A DNA stretch of 64,000 nucleotides from Tritrichomonas musculus (Eukaryota > Parabasalia > Tritrichomonadida > Tritrichomonadidae): assembly GCA_039105265.1 (NCBI GenBank), contig JAPFFF010000062.1:558001-622000 (forward strand), read 5' to 3'. Below, piece after piece: positions 20,078 through 30,531 of the stretch. The position numbers and the translations under genes were made by a program. The notes under the pieces were generated by a model, which searched no databases, was not told where the DNA came from, and was given only the letters and a program-made list of their open reading frames with translations. Within the stretch, counting starts at the first letter, position 1; each line of letters begins with the position of its first letter.

Positions 20078-20674
20078 TAGGGTGTCCAATAAGTTTTTTA
20101 GGATCCATATGAATCTGTATGATTAATAAAATAATATATATATCAATTTATTATTCAACAATAGTATAACACTATTTTATTAATTATCTAATATAATTCC
20201 TTTCATATGTTTTTTAAAATGTTTTTTAATAAGGCCAATTATTTCACTTAATGTGCTTTTTTATATGATATTAATAATATTAATAATATTAATTTTCATC
20301 ATTTTATTTATAAATTCTATATTATGTGATAATATTATATTATCAATTTGGATTGAATAATGTTACTTTTTTGATGACAATTTTTAACAACAAAAAGTGG
20401 TGAAGTGATCCCATTTTTTCATGATCTCAAATGTTTGTCTTGATAATCTAAATTAATGATAAATACCATAAAAGATGAATTTTGTTAAACGTAATTTATC
20501 TCAAAAAGTGAATTTTTGGTTTGTTATGAAACTTTTTTTTATACATTTCGAAAAATTGTTTTCCATCTTTTTGATAAAAATAGTAATATAAATATCTGAT
20601 GTTTTAATTTTATTACAATTTATTTAACCATCTTTGTTATCCATTGAAATCCTAAAAACTTATTGGACACTCTA
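20078..20674. mobile_element. Tc1/mariner-type non-coding element (MITE)
   Basis: The termini TAGGGTGTCCAATAAGTTTT and, reverse complemented, TAGAGTGTCCAATAAGTTTT are inverted over ~27 bp with few differences. TA dinucleotides flank both ends. The motif RGTGTCCA also begins the mariner at 37170, which supports an IS630/Tc1/mariner origin. The ~600-bp body is AT-rich and non-coding. It lies in the gap between the GTPase and the Ser-rich gene. Confidence 0.7.
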
Positions 20675-20884
20675 TATTTATGTATAGTCACCGTATAAAC
20701 CCAGGCCTATTTAAAACAAAAATATTTGGAAAATTTAAAAAAAAGTAAACAGTATAAATAAGTGGAAAATAAATATAACGCCGAACTTATTGAGAAAATT
20801 TGAGAAGTCAAACAAAACACTATGATGAAACCAGATTAAAAAAAACAGAAAAATTGCAAAAACCAAAATTCCAACGAAAGTAGC

Positions 20885-22308
20885 ATGTTAAAAAGAAAAG
20901 AAAACAAAAACATGCATAGCATACACTGTATTGAACCAGTATCAAAAAATCAAGCAGATAATAATCCTAAATCAGAATTAAAACGCCATGACATTCATAT
21001 GAACCAACGTATTTCTCTTTATAGAGATACTTCGAAAGATGATTTCAAAACTCATTCTGAACATAATCACTCTCATCATCGCAAATATCACAAGGTTCAT
21101 CATAAAAAGCATGAATTTGACTCATCGAATTCTACGTCATTTCCACATTTAATCTACAAGAATCGAGTATCATTGCAATTTCACAAAAAAAAATCTATCA
21201 AAAAAAAAAAAAAACGATTTTGACTCATTTTCAGATTCATCTGACTCCAATGATTCTTTTATCTTTTCCTCCTCTGATAGGGACTCTTCTCACTCAGGTA
21301 GAAAATATCATAGTCATTTTTCTCTTTCCGAAAGCAGTGATGATATCAGCTTATCTTCATCAGATGATTCAATATCTTGTACTTCTTGTTCATCATTTTG
21401 CCCAAAAAGCCACAGACATTTCCATTTGCATTCAAAAAGTAAAACAAAGAAAAAGCAAAGTGTTTTATCTTCATCTGACTCATTTTCTTCAGCAACCTCT
21501 TCATTGTCAAGTTCACTATCAGAAAACAACAGCAATGATAAATGCAACTTCAATTACAAACACAATAAAATGAATCATATAGATAGTTTTTCAGTCTTAT
21601 CTAATTCTAGTTCTATTTTAGATTCTGATGATAACTCATTAATTTCAGAATTGCTTAGCGTGTCTTCATCAAGCAAGCGAAATGATTCAGGTCTATTCGA
21701 ACCTCCTGACTTTTTTCAATTTCATTTGAATCATCAAAATATTAATGAAAGAGTTCATCGTCATGAGTATGAAAAACATTCTGGTTCATTCTCTTCATCT
21801 TCTTCAATCGTGGATGAGAGTGCAATTAGCACAATTCCTTCAAAACCACAAAAAATAAAAAAATCAAAGCAGCATCAAAAGCACAATATTGCAATTCAAG
21901 ACACTTACACAACTGTCTCATCAAACGAAAATGATGATGTGGGAAAAGAGAATGAAAAAGAAAAGAGCAAAAACTGTGATGAAAAATAAAGATAAAGAAA
22001 AGACTGGAAAAACAGATATAAAAAAATCAGAAAATCATACAAATGAAGAGGAATCTAAGGCAGAAACTGATCAAAATCAATCAATAAACGGCAATTTAGA
22101 AGAAGAAGAAGAGGAGGAAGAAGATGAAGAAGAAGAAGAGAGGAAAGATGGAGAAGAAAACGAAAATGCAAAAGTATTCCATCATTCTGATGTTCATAAT
22201 GAAAAAGAAGAAAATAAAGGTGAAACACAACTTGTTTCAGGAGAAGGAAACATAATTGAAGAAGAAAGCGAATTTGATGATATGAGCTCAATTAATTCCA
22301 TTTGGTAG
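20885..22308 (+). CDS. Low-complexity Ser/His/Asp-rich then Glu-rich protein, frame-shifted
   Basis: Three overlapping frames read as one protein of ~475 residues. The first (from the ATG at 20885) is Lys/His-rich (HSEHNHSHHRKYHKVHHKKH) and ends in an A-run near 21190-21215. The second (to 21989) is Ser/Asp-rich (SSDSFSSATSSLSSSLSENN). The third (to 22308) is Glu-rich (NLEEEEEEEEDEEEEERK) and ends SINSIW. Composition continues smoothly over both breaks; the first, and probably the second near 21960-21990, falls in an A-rich tract. So either the assembly has indels, or the gene is recently broken, or slippage occurs in expression. The protein would be disordered, highly charged and probably nuclear or a phosphotarget. 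No domain is recognised. Confidence 0.55.
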
Positions 22309-22647
22309 GGCCGAACAAAATGGTGAAATTCAATAATGAATAACCAACTGCGATTTTTAGCAAAGTTTCTTAAAATGATGATGAAAAGTCATAAATTTAC
22401 TTAATAAAGAAAAAATAAGTTATTTTTTTAAAAAATCTAATTAAATTATGAGTTTATGATGCCTAATTCAAAGTTCTGTTATATTTTGAATTATTTATTT
22501 AATTATTTTAATAAAGCTTTATCAAAATCACAATATTGTGATTTAGCAACGAGTTTTCATTGAAATGTTTTCAAAAAGTTTAACTTTTTAAAAGAGGTGG
22601 ATTATCTTTTTTACAAGGACTTTAATAACATTTTTTATTAACAAAAG
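22309..22647. other. Intergenic, no gene seen
   Basis: About 340 bases, AT-rich. An AACATTTTTT near 22627 could serve as an initiator for the following gene but deviates from TCA. Confidence 0.4.
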
Positions 22648-23814
22648 ATGAATGCTCAGTTATATATGCAAAGAATGAAGGAAATTCAAAATAATCTTCT
22701 TGAATTTTTGGAAAATGATGAATTATCAGATGAAAGCTATAAATCATTACAAAAATTATTAGAAAATCGTCAACAGTCATATGATCCTTATGAACTCAAA
22801 TCAATTCTTTATTTAATAAATAACATTGTTAATAATCATTTCTGTGGAATTCCTTTTTTCGCCAAAGCCGAACAAATATTACAATTATTATCAAAACAAA
22901 TCAAACAATTCTTCACAAACTCCGATATATTTAACATTTTTATGAATAATAAAAGAATTCTTCTTTTTTTATTTGAAGAAAAAATTCTCTTTATTGATGA
23001 TCATATCTTATCAGAATTAATCCGAATCAAAAAAGGAAATTATACAGAATATTTTAATCCAGAGATCAAACTTTTTGAAGGATGTGAAATTGAGAAAGAC
23101 GATAGTTTTTATGAAAAGCGTAAAATAGGAAAAAATGACAAATACCTTTACAAACTAATTCAGCAAGACCAAATTGACGATTTTATTGTTTTTGTCAACC
23201 AAAGCAACATATCAATCAAAGACACAAAAATTGAGTCAACGATCTATGAAACGAATCCATTCTTGATTGAAAATGAACCCAATTTAATTGAATATTCAGC
23301 ATTTTATGGTTCCATTCAAATATTCAAATATTTATTCATGAACAACGTTCGTTTAACTCCATCTTTGTACTTATATGCAATCCATGGAAACAATCCCGAA
23401 ATTCTGCAGTTTCTTGAAGAAAATAAAATTACCCCTGAAGATAGAACTTATAAAAAATGCTTAAAAGAATCAATCAAATGTCATCATCATAACTTTACTG
23501 ATTATTTCTTGGATAATTTGGCTGATCTTAGTAACTTATATTTCAACTTTCGGGACTTCAATGATAATTATTTATCATATTGCTTTGAATATTACAACTT
23601 TTCTTATTTTCCTGAAACATTGAATGAACTATGCGTTCTTGATTATGCATGCAAGTATGATTATTATGTCATTGTTAACTCTTTTATGGAAACAATAAGT
23701 GCAGATGAGATTAATTCAATGATAATTTTATTATTTTTAAATCCAATCATTTCCAAAAAAAATTTAAAAACAGTTTCAAATACAAAAATATTTATGATTC
23801 AGTTTTTTGTTTAA
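22648..23814 (+). CDS. Ankyrin/DUF3447-like protein (N-terminal half of second BspA locus)
   Basis: 388 codons from the ATG at 22648. Paralogous to the product of 15275-16462: both share a helical N-terminus (here MKEIQNNLLEFLENDELSDE), the block NNKRILLFL near residue 105, a KR(K)xGxND(K/N)YL motif, and ankyrin-like units (LIEYSAFYGSIQIFKYLF, LYAIHGNNPEILQFLEENK). The last ~25 residues (ISKKNLKTVSNTKIFMIQFF) look less conserved than the rest. An open BspA frame begins 14 bases after the stop, so the two are probably parts of one gene. Confidence 0.75.
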   Translation: MNAQLYMQRMKEIQNNLLEFLENDELSDESYKSLQKLLENRQQSYDPYELKSILYLINNIVNNHFCGIPFFAKAEQILQLLSKQIKQFFTNSDIFNIFMNNKRILLFLFEEKILFIDDHILSELIRIKKGNYTEYFNPEIKLFEGCEIEKDDSFYEKRKIGKNDKYLYKLIQQDQIDDFIVFVNQSNISIKDTKIESTIYETNPFLIENEPNLIEYSAFYGSIQIFKYLFMNNVRLTPSLYLYAIHGNNPEILQFLEENKITPEDRTYKKCLKESIKCHHHNFTDYFLDNLADLSNLYFNFRDFNDNYLSYCFEYYNFSYFPETLNELCVLDYACKYDYYVIVNSFMETISADEINSMIILLFLNPIISKKNLKTVSNTKIFMIQFFV

Positions 23815-23828
23815 TATTCTTTGTATAA

Positions 23829-25274
23829 AATTTCAAATTTGTAGATTTTTATCATATATCATTGTTGTATATTGCAGCTGAAAAAGGTAATGATGATATT
23901 GTTAATTTATTATTGTCACATCCAGAAATTACAATTTCAAAAGGTTGTTTTGAAAATTGTACCAAATTACAAAGAATCACAATTACTAAATCATTTACAA
24001 TAATTCCTGACTCTTTATTTCTCAAATGTACATCTTTAACAGAAGTTATTCTTCCTTCATCAGTGACGGTGATTGAAAAAAACGCATTCAATGGTTGTGA
24101 ATCATTAAAATCAATTAATATTCCCGATTCAGTTACGTCAATTGGAGAATATTGTTTTTATCATTGTTCTTCATTGACAAAAATTGAATTACCACCTCAT
24201 TTGGAAAAGATTGAAGATTGTTGTTTCCAAGAATGTAGTATTACTTCGATAGAAATCCCACCATCTGTGAAAAAAATCGGTAGAAGTGCATTTGATGATT
24301 GCAAAATAGTAAAGCTTGTAATTCCACCAACAGTTAAAAAAGTTCGTAGAAATGCATTTGGGAGATGTAAATTAAGTTACATCGATATTAATAATAATAA
24401 AACGAAAATATTGGAAGGTGCGTTTTCTGGATGCGTTAATGTAACTTTTTCTGATAAAATCACAATAATTCCAGAAAAATTATTCAACGATTGTAGAAAT
24501 TTGAAAAGTGTTGTTATTCCTTCTTCAGTTACATCAATTGAAAGCAACGCTTTTCGAAATTGTATTTATTTAGAAAACATAGTGATTCCATCCAGTGTAA
24601 AATCGATTGGAAAGAATGCTTTTGAATCATGTAAATCACTAAATAAAATAATTATTCCTTCTTCAGTTGAGTGCATTGATGACTGCGTTTTCTATGAATG
24701 CAAATCATTAAGCCATGTTTCCATTCCTGATTCAGTATATGCAATTGGAAATTGTGCTTTTTCAGGATGTTCTTCATTAAACGAAATAGAAATTCCAAAG
24801 TCTGTCGTTTTAATCGGCTATAGGGCATTTAAATCATGCACATCATTGAGTAAAATTGATATTCCTCCTGGTGAAAGAAAAATAAATTCAAATACTTTTA
24901 ATGGATGCAGTTCACTTGTAGATGTAACAATTCCTCGTTCAGTGGTTTCAATTGGTGATTTTTCTTTTGGCTGTTGCTCATCTTTGATCAAAATACTAAT
25001 CCCTTCTTCTGTGACTCTTATTGGCAAAAAAGCTTTTTATAGATGTACGTCATTAAAGCACTTAATAATTCCTCACTCAGTGACTACAATTGGTGAAAAA
25101 GCCTTTGATGGATGCTCATCTTTGATTGATGTTGATATTCCTTCTTCTGTATTATCGATTGGTGATAAAGCTTTTGCCAAATGCACATCTTTATTAAAGG
25201 CAGATATTCCTTCCTCTGTGACTTCAATGGGCGATCAGATTTTCAAAAAATGCACTTCTTTAAATAAAATTTAA
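23829..25274 (+). CDS. BspA-type leucine-rich repeat protein (second locus, diverged repeats)
   Basis: 482 open codons after a TAA at 23826 and up to the stop at 25272; no ATG lies near the beginning. The frame starts with an ankyrin unit (LLYIAAEKGNDDIVNLLLS) and continues with about 17-18 BspA/LRR_5 units of 23 residues (pattern IPSSVTxIxxxAFxxCxSL). Unlike the array at 13298-15060 the repeats are well diverged, so this copy has long escaped homogenisation. The shared order, with an ankyrin half, a break and a BspA half, points to one gene lineage. Function is inferred as adhesion or protein binding. No anchor or signal peptide is visible. Confidence 0.75.
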   Translation, partial: NFKFVDFYHISLLYIAAEKGNDDIVNLLLSHPEITISKGCFENCTKLQRITITKSFTIIPDSLFLKCTSLTEVILPSSVTVIEKNAFNGCESLKSINIPDSVTSIGEYCFYHCSSLTKIELPPHLEKIEDCCFQECSITSIEIPPSVKKIGRSAFDDCKIVKLVIPPTVKKVRRNAFGRCKLSYIDINNNKTKILEGAFSGCVNVTFSDKITIIPEKLFNDCRNLKSVVIPSSVTSIESNAFRNCIYLENIVIPSSVKSIGKNAFESCKSLNKIIIPSSVECIDDCVFYECKSLSHVSIPDSVYAIGNCAFSGCSSLNEIEIPKSVVLIGYRAFKSCTSLSKIDIPPGERKINSNTFNGCSSLVDVTIPRSVVSIGDFSFGCCSSLIKILIPSSVTLIGKKAFYRCTSLKHLIIPHSVTTIGEKAFDGCSSLIDVDIPSSVLSIGDKAFAKCTSLLKADIPSSVTSMGDQIFKKCTSLNKI

Positions 25275-25929
25275 ATTTTTTTTTGATACATAAGTATTTA
25301 TTAGATTTTTATAGATTAAATAGAGGTATAAAAGTTTCTGCTAATAAATAATGAATAAAAAAAATCAAAATATGATAATTAAATAAATCAATTTTAAATA
25401 CTATATGAATAATTATTTTTTAATTCATATTAATTACTAAATGTGTAAGATTACTTAACAAATATTAATATCTCATCAAGAAAAATTTGCAAAATAAACA
25501 ATTAAAATTTCAAAAGAAAAATTGAATTCACATTCAAAAAAGATATATTAGTAAAAAAAAAAACATTTTTATCTAATCAATATAAATACATTTTAAATAT
25601 ATTTTAGATAGAATAACTATTAATCTTTTTAATAAATATTATATATGTATATACATATATAAATTCTAAATCAATAAGTTGATATTCATCTACAAATTTT
25701 TTTCTTTTTTTCGTCTTTCAAATCCAACTATTTAAAAACGGTTATCAGATAGAATTTTTGAACTCTAAATAATCTTTTTTTTATATAGATTAATTGTATT
25801 AAATCAGTATAAAATCAATTCCAATAAATATATAAAAATTTCTAAAGCATTTAATCAATATCACAAAATTCGGATTTAGGGTTCAAATCCAAAACTTTTT
25901 GAATACTTGTTTATCCTAATTTCACTTCA
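25275..25929. other. Intergenic, no gene seen
   Basis: AT-rich, non-coding. A GGTTCAAATCC-like string at 25880 resembles a tRNA T-arm but no tRNA can be folded around it. Confidence 0.5.
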
Positions 25930-25938
25930 TCATTTTTT
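25930..25938 (+). promoter_or_regulatory. Initiator-like element (TCATTTTTT)
   Basis: The presumed +1 A at 25932 lies 9 bases before the ATG at 25941. It matches the trichomonad initiator and supports that start. Confidence 0.55.
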
Positions 25939-25940
25939 TA

Positions 25941-28529
25941 ATGTTTCTCTTATTCCTTAGCTTTCTAACTTTATCAGATAGCTCAAATATTTACTATTGC
26001 GATGTTTCTAAAAGTGCTATAAGATTTAACAATAATGCAAATCTACACTGCAATTCATCAGATATTTCGATATCTCAATCAAGCCTGCTTCAAGTATATG
26101 TCGTCGGAAACACAGATTTTAATGGTGTTACAATTGAAAATTCTATTGCTTCATTTTACTTACTTGAAACTAATATCAAAGCAGATTCAGCTTTTTCTGT
26201 AATTGGAGGAAAAGTTGATGTTATCGTACAAAAGGGCTCTTCATCTTTCACAAGTTCCAATGACGCTGGTTTAAGCTGCTCAGGAAACGCCGAAGTAACA
26301 ATTCGTGGCGAGTCTTCTGCAAGATTAACATCAAAATCTACTTCATATTCTGGAATTGGAACCGGAAAATCAACCTCAACGTGCAAGCTCATCTCAATCA
26401 ACGGTAAAATGACAATTGATGCACAAGGTGGCTACAACGGAGCAGGTATTGGCGGTGGACATGGATATAATGAAGGAACATCCAACATTGATCAAATTAT
26501 AATCTATGATGGTAAAATTACAGCAACAAGCCCAAGCAATGCTGGCATTGGAGGAGGTGTTGGCCGATCAAAATATTCATCCAATGTCAATAGTATTACA
26601 ATTTACGGTGGAATAATAGTATCAACCGGCGGTGAATGGGGCGCAGGAATTGGCGGTGGCTATGGATTCTCCGAACATTCATCAAATGTCAATACAATAT
26701 TAATATCAGGCGGCGAAGTTACAAGTACAGGTGGCAGAAACGGAGCTGGTATTGGAGCTGGTGCTGGACTCTCATCAACAAACGCTTCATCAGTCAACCA
26801 TCTCTCTCTCATCGCCAACCGCATCACTTCTTCCTCAGATTCAGAAAGCAACACAATTTGCGTTAACGTACAAGCAACCGGCGGATGCCGCGCAGAAGCA
26901 ATTGGCAACGGATCAGGTGGGAGAGTCGCCAGCAAAGATGAAACAGGCGCAGAATCACAGTGCAGCAATTACAAGTGCTCCTTTGCGACATCGTATTCAA
27001 CAACATGCTTCAGCCCATGGAAATGTGATGTGAAAAATTGTTTCAATTGTCCAACATCCTCGGTTTGCTCTGTCTGCGAGAAAGGCTACAAGCTTGTTAA
27101 CTCTATCTGCCAAGATGAAGAACCACAACCTCCAACACAACCAACATCTCACATCACTTCACAACCAACTTCTCACATCACTTCCCAACCAACCACACAA
27201 CCAACTTCTCATATCACATCACAACCGACACAACCGACACAACCGCCATTTTCATCGTCATCAACAGCTCTCCCACCAACTCAAATTCCAACAGTAGAGC
27301 CAGTCACAACCGATACAGTTTCAATACTCTTCTGTCCATGGGAAAGTGACGCACTGTGCCAGAACGCGCAGTCAAACTGGGCCTCAGAGCGAGGAAACTT
27401 GATCTACACAGTCAGCGACCGCATGAATTATGCATCAGACATGCGGAAGCCAGTCTACCAACGCTCAATCGACCTCATCAAGCGCTCGACAGCTCTCTAC
27501 AGGATTGCACGCGGCGCAAACTCTCTCAATGAAGCACTTTATGCTTTGAAGGGCTCCATTGAAGCTTCCTCCTCCCGCTTCAGCTCGTTCAACGTGATCA
27601 TCCTGCAGCGCGGCAGCATGCAGACATCTGACCAAGTCGACTTCTCCATCCTCAAGACATCCGGAAACACGCCAGTCAGCGTCGACTACAACGTCCTCAC
27701 AGAGAGCAACACAGTCGTCGTCAGAGGCAGCGACTATCGTTCCTACATTCCGCAGCTCAACTTCGTTTTTGCTGAGAACATTTTAGTGAATGGCAACGAT
27801 CTCTACGCAAGCACCGTCTCGCTCTATCATTCGAGATTCCAATCGGACATCTCAAACAAGTTGAGGATTTATGCAGCCACAATTAATGCCGACGTTTACT
27901 CATCGTCCTGCATCTCCAACTTGGCAGACAAGTGCGTTCAAAACGTCCTCGTTTCAGTGCCTGTTCCTGTCAGCAAGCTGGATGTCAAGCTTGGCGACAA
28001 TTTCATTGATCTGAAGGTTCCTTCTGCCACAACGTCACGCGCCGTTTTGCAGGCAGCAGGCAACGAATATAATTCGCTGATCAACACGAAGGCCGCTGCT
28101 AATCAAACAGCAATTGTTTGCACTTCGGACGAGGTTGATTTGTCTCTTGATGATAACAGCAACTTGATTGACTACCTCTTCAATTTGGTCTTCAACAACC
28201 AAGAAGGAAGTCCTCGCGTTGAGTTCACTGGAGACAACTGGAAACGTGCAACTTTCAACCAGCCAATTCACATGTCTTCAAACGACGGCGTTGTGGTCGA
28301 TGTCAGATCAAAGCCAAGTAACGTCAACGTCGAAGGAAACAACGTAAAAGGAGCTGGCAAAAAGAAAGGAAAACTTTCAATAGCGGCTATCATTGGAATT
28401 TCTATTGCAGCATTCGTTCTCCTCGCATTGGTCGTCTTCTTGCTTGTCTACTTCTTGGTGATTAAGGAGAAGAAGGAAATGACGCAATATGGAGACGAAC
28501 AAAAATTGATCGATGATGATCAGTATTAA
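25941..28529 (+). CDS. Single-pass surface protein with Gly-rich repeats, Cys-rich unit and Thr/Pro stalk
   Basis: 862 residues. A signal peptide (MFLLFLSFLTLSDSS) opens the protein. About 150-300 holds repeated glycine-rich units (GAGIGGGHGYNEGTSN, AGIGGGVGRSKYSSN, GAGIGGGYGFSEHSSN), each followed by a beta-strand-like IxIxGG. Near 350-390 is a Cys-rich unit (CFNCPTSSVCSVCEKGYKL). A Thr/Pro/Ser stalk with repeated PTSHITSQ follows. A large extracellular domain comes next, then one membrane helix (AAIIGISIAAFVLLALVVFL) and a short cytoplasmic tail (YGDEQKLIDDDQY). This is a type I membrane protein probably exposed on the cell surface. The part from ~27300 to ~28300 is visibly richer in G and C at third positions than the N-terminal half. 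The exact adhesin family is not recognised. Confidence 0.8.
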   Translation: MFLLFLSFLTLSDSSNIYYCDVSKSAIRFNNNANLHCNSSDISISQSSLLQVYVVGNTDFNGVTIENSIASFYLLETNIKADSAFSVIGGKVDVIVQKGSSSFTSSNDAGLSCSGNAEVTIRGESSARLTSKSTSYSGIGTGKSTSTCKLISINGKMTIDAQGGYNGAGIGGGHGYNEGTSNIDQIIIYDGKITATSPSNAGIGGGVGRSKYSSNVNSITIYGGIIVSTGGEWGAGIGGGYGFSEHSSNVNTILISGGEVTSTGGRNGAGIGAGAGLSSTNASSVNHLSLIANRITSSSDSESNTICVNVQATGGCRAEAIGNGSGGRVASKDETGAESQCSNYKCSFATSYSTTCFSPWKCDVKNCFNCPTSSVCSVCEKGYKLVNSICQDEEPQPPTQPTSHITSQPTSHITSQPTTQPTSHITSQPTQPTQPPFSSSSTALPPTQIPTVEPVTTDTVSILFCPWESDALCQNAQSNWASERGNLIYTVSDRMNYASDMRKPVYQRSIDLIKRSTALYRIARGANSLNEALYALKGSIEASSSRFSSFNVIILQRGSMQTSDQVDFSILKTSGNTPVSVDYNVLTESNTVVVRGSDYRSYIPQLNFVFAENILVNGNDLYASTVSLYHSRFQSDISNKLRIYAATINADVYSSSCISNLADKCVQNVLVSVPVPVSKLDVKLGDNFIDLKVPSATTSRAVLQAAGNEYNSLINTKAAANQTAIVCTSDEVDLSLDDNSNLIDYLFNLVFNNQEGSPRVEFTGDNWKRATFNQPIHMSSNDGVVVDVRSKPSNVNVEGNNVKGAGKKKGKLSIAAIIGISIAAFVLLALVVFLLVYFLVIKEKKEMTQYGDEQKLIDDDQY

Positions 28530-28624
28530 ATTGCATTTTTATTATAAAATTAGCAATCATTTATTAGTATTATCTCAAAAAGTTAATAAGCATTCAAAAA
28601 AAAAAAAAAAAAAAGCAAAAACTT

Positions 28625-28695
28625 TCTCTTGGGAGGAGTCGAACCTCCATCCCGGGATTCAAAGTCCCATATGATAACCGCTACACCACAAGAGA
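28625..28695 (-). tRNA. tRNA-Gln (UUG)
   Basis: 71 nt on the minus strand. The acceptor stem TCTCTTG pairs with CAAGAGA, the anticodon arm is GGGA-CTTTGAA-TCCC with anticodon TTG, and the T-arm contains GGTTCGACTCC. A T-run (GTTTTTGCTTTTTT) follows on the minus strand as a Pol III terminator. The 5' end directly abuts the Maverick/Polinton sequence. Confidence 0.95.
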
Positions 28696-28904
28696 TTGTT
28701 ATTTAATTTGAACGTAACGGCATAAGTATTATCATTTGCAAATATACCATAATGATTATAATTAATTTGTTTTTCTGTTTTTGTGGCCTCGTTGTACATT
28801 TGACCAGTTGAACCAACAATATTACTATTAGGATTCTTATACTTATTCATTTAACTATAAATTAAACAAAAATAATTATATAATTTGGTTTAATAAATTT
28901 ATAT

Positions 28905-30497
28905 TTATTCTGGTGTAGTCAAGTCGTAATTCCCGATGCGAACAAGTGGCGGCATGCCGTTTGGTTGAACTAATATACTAATAGAGCCATCATACAATAA
29001 GCATAATAAAGGTGGTGTATCAACTTCATTAGCAAATGTATTGTTTCCAGTTTTCTGCGACACATTGATTTCAAAGTTAATTGGACTCAAACTTGTTAAG
29101 CCTTGTTGATATGTGTTATCTGTTTCTGTTGGCAAACCAATAAAGAAACTTGTTCTATCATCTGTATATTGGCCTAATGTTGCTTTAAAATTATATTTAT
29201 TTGTTAATGATGCTACAACTTCTTTATTAAAGCCTGATTGCTCACCGTTCATATTCATCGCGTTTTGACAATATTCTAAAAATTCTGGGTATTGTTCATT
29301 TGTTCCAAATGGTCGTGCTGGTATATTTCCATATCCACCTGCGCTAATATAAAATGAATCAAACAATGGATTTTTAAATACAGTTTTATGTCTATTATGT
29401 AATGGAAACAAACAGAATAAACTATCAACAAATCTAGGTGTAATTGTACATGTTGTTTTATCGTTAATATTCTTTAATGCGTTTGTTGTAGTATAAACTG
29501 ATAAGGTTTGCGTTGGAAATGTTAAAGGACTTGATGGGTTGCTGTATCTTTGTACCAAAGAACTATAAACATTATCACTAATTCCAAAGCATGGTATAAT
29601 AGATAAGCAATCTGTAATAGTGTATTCAACAACATTACTTGTTCTCGTACCAGCGTTTAATGTATATGTTTGATTCGGTGATGTTCCCGCAGCAGTAGAT
29701 TTAACCCAACATGATATAGAATCACCAATTGGTTTAAATTCAGTTGTAATGTCCTCAAATGTATATTTACAAAACACCCCTGGATTATTCTTTAAATCTA
29801 AACTTGGACCTAATGGACAATAAACTAAACCAGCACATGAGAAGTATAAACGTAATTCTATTTTGCCTGCAAATGCTGGTAAATATTTAATGTTAGACAA
29901 CGGCAAGAATCTCCTTAAATCAATTTTTAGGTGTATTGTATCTTCTGCAACTGTTTTATTATCCCATTCAACAATAAATCCACATCTGCATCCTTCTTTA
30001 TTATTCCATACGTCTTTATGTCTCGCTCGAGAATATATATCTGCTCTTTTTGTTGTTTCGTTTGCACAACATGCCGTCAAAAACGATTCTTCACAACCAA
30101 AATTCTGTGTATAAATTGTTATACCATTTGCAACTATTTCATATTTCTCGACGGCGTCTCTAGCATCTTTAAATCCATACCATATTCTATTAAATCTATA
30201 ACCATCTACATTAGCAGATGTTGATAAATTTTCATTTATATTTACTTTTATTTTCATACTGGCTTTTATAAAACCATTATATATATCTGCTGTATTATGA
30301 CTGTTTGGCGAAATAATAACTGATGTATATGAGCCTTGTTGAATAGGTGGTGATGGTGAATAAGATGTTTGCGGATTAATAGAATATTGTTTGTTTGTAT
30401 CACTCATAGAAACGCAATTATCAACCACATCAAAATATGAAGCAATTTGAGTACATGCTTCGGCTGAAGTTTGCATAATCAATTCATTGTTCAACAT
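28905..30497 (-). CDS. Maverick/Polinton major-capsid-like protein
   Basis: 530 residues, beta-rich, with Cys-rich patches; size and position match the double-jelly-roll major capsid protein proposed for Polintons. The assignment rests on context and composition rather than on a diagnostic motif. It is the last gene of the minus-strand block. A small open piece at 28659-28850 follows, up to the tRNA. Confidence 0.55.
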   Translation of the reverse strand: MLNNELIMQTSAEACTQIASYFDVVDNCVSMSDTNKQYSINPQTSYSPSPPIQQGSYTSVIISPNSHNTADIYNGFIKASMKIKVNINENLSTSANVDGYRFNRIWYGFKDARDAVEKYEIVANGITIYTQNFGCEESFLTACCANETTKRADIYSRARHKDVWNNKEGCRCGFIVEWDNKTVAEDTIHLKIDLRRFLPLSNIKYLPAFAGKIELRLYFSCAGLVYCPLGPSLDLKNNPGVFCKYTFEDITTEFKPIGDSISCWVKSTAAGTSPNQTYTLNAGTRTSNVVEYTITDCLSIIPCFGISDNVYSSLVQRYSNPSSPLTFPTQTLSVYTTTNALKNINDKTTCTITPRFVDSLFCLFPLHNRHKTVFKNPLFDSFYISAGGYGNIPARPFGTNEQYPEFLEYCQNAMNMNGEQSGFNKEVVASLTNKYNFKATLGQYTDDRTSFFIGLPTETDNTYQQGLTSLSPINFEINVSQKTGNNTFANEVDTPPLLCLLYDGSISILVQPNGMPPLVRIGNYDLTTPE

Positions 30498-30531
30498 TTA
30501 ATATAAAGTAAAAAATGTAAAAAATATTCAT

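Noticed and set aside
23829-23850. A canonical intron between the ankyrin and BspA frames
   Set aside because: Neither locus shows the trichomonad GTATGT-type donor or ACTAAC-type branch/acceptor sequence, so no intron is annotated.
25870-25900. tRNA T-arm-like string GGGTTCAAATCC
   Set aside because: No acceptor, D or anticodon arm can be folded around it.
26636-27297. Alternative frames within the surface-protein gene
   Set aside because: Shadows of the glycine-rich and Thr/Pro-rich coding repeats.
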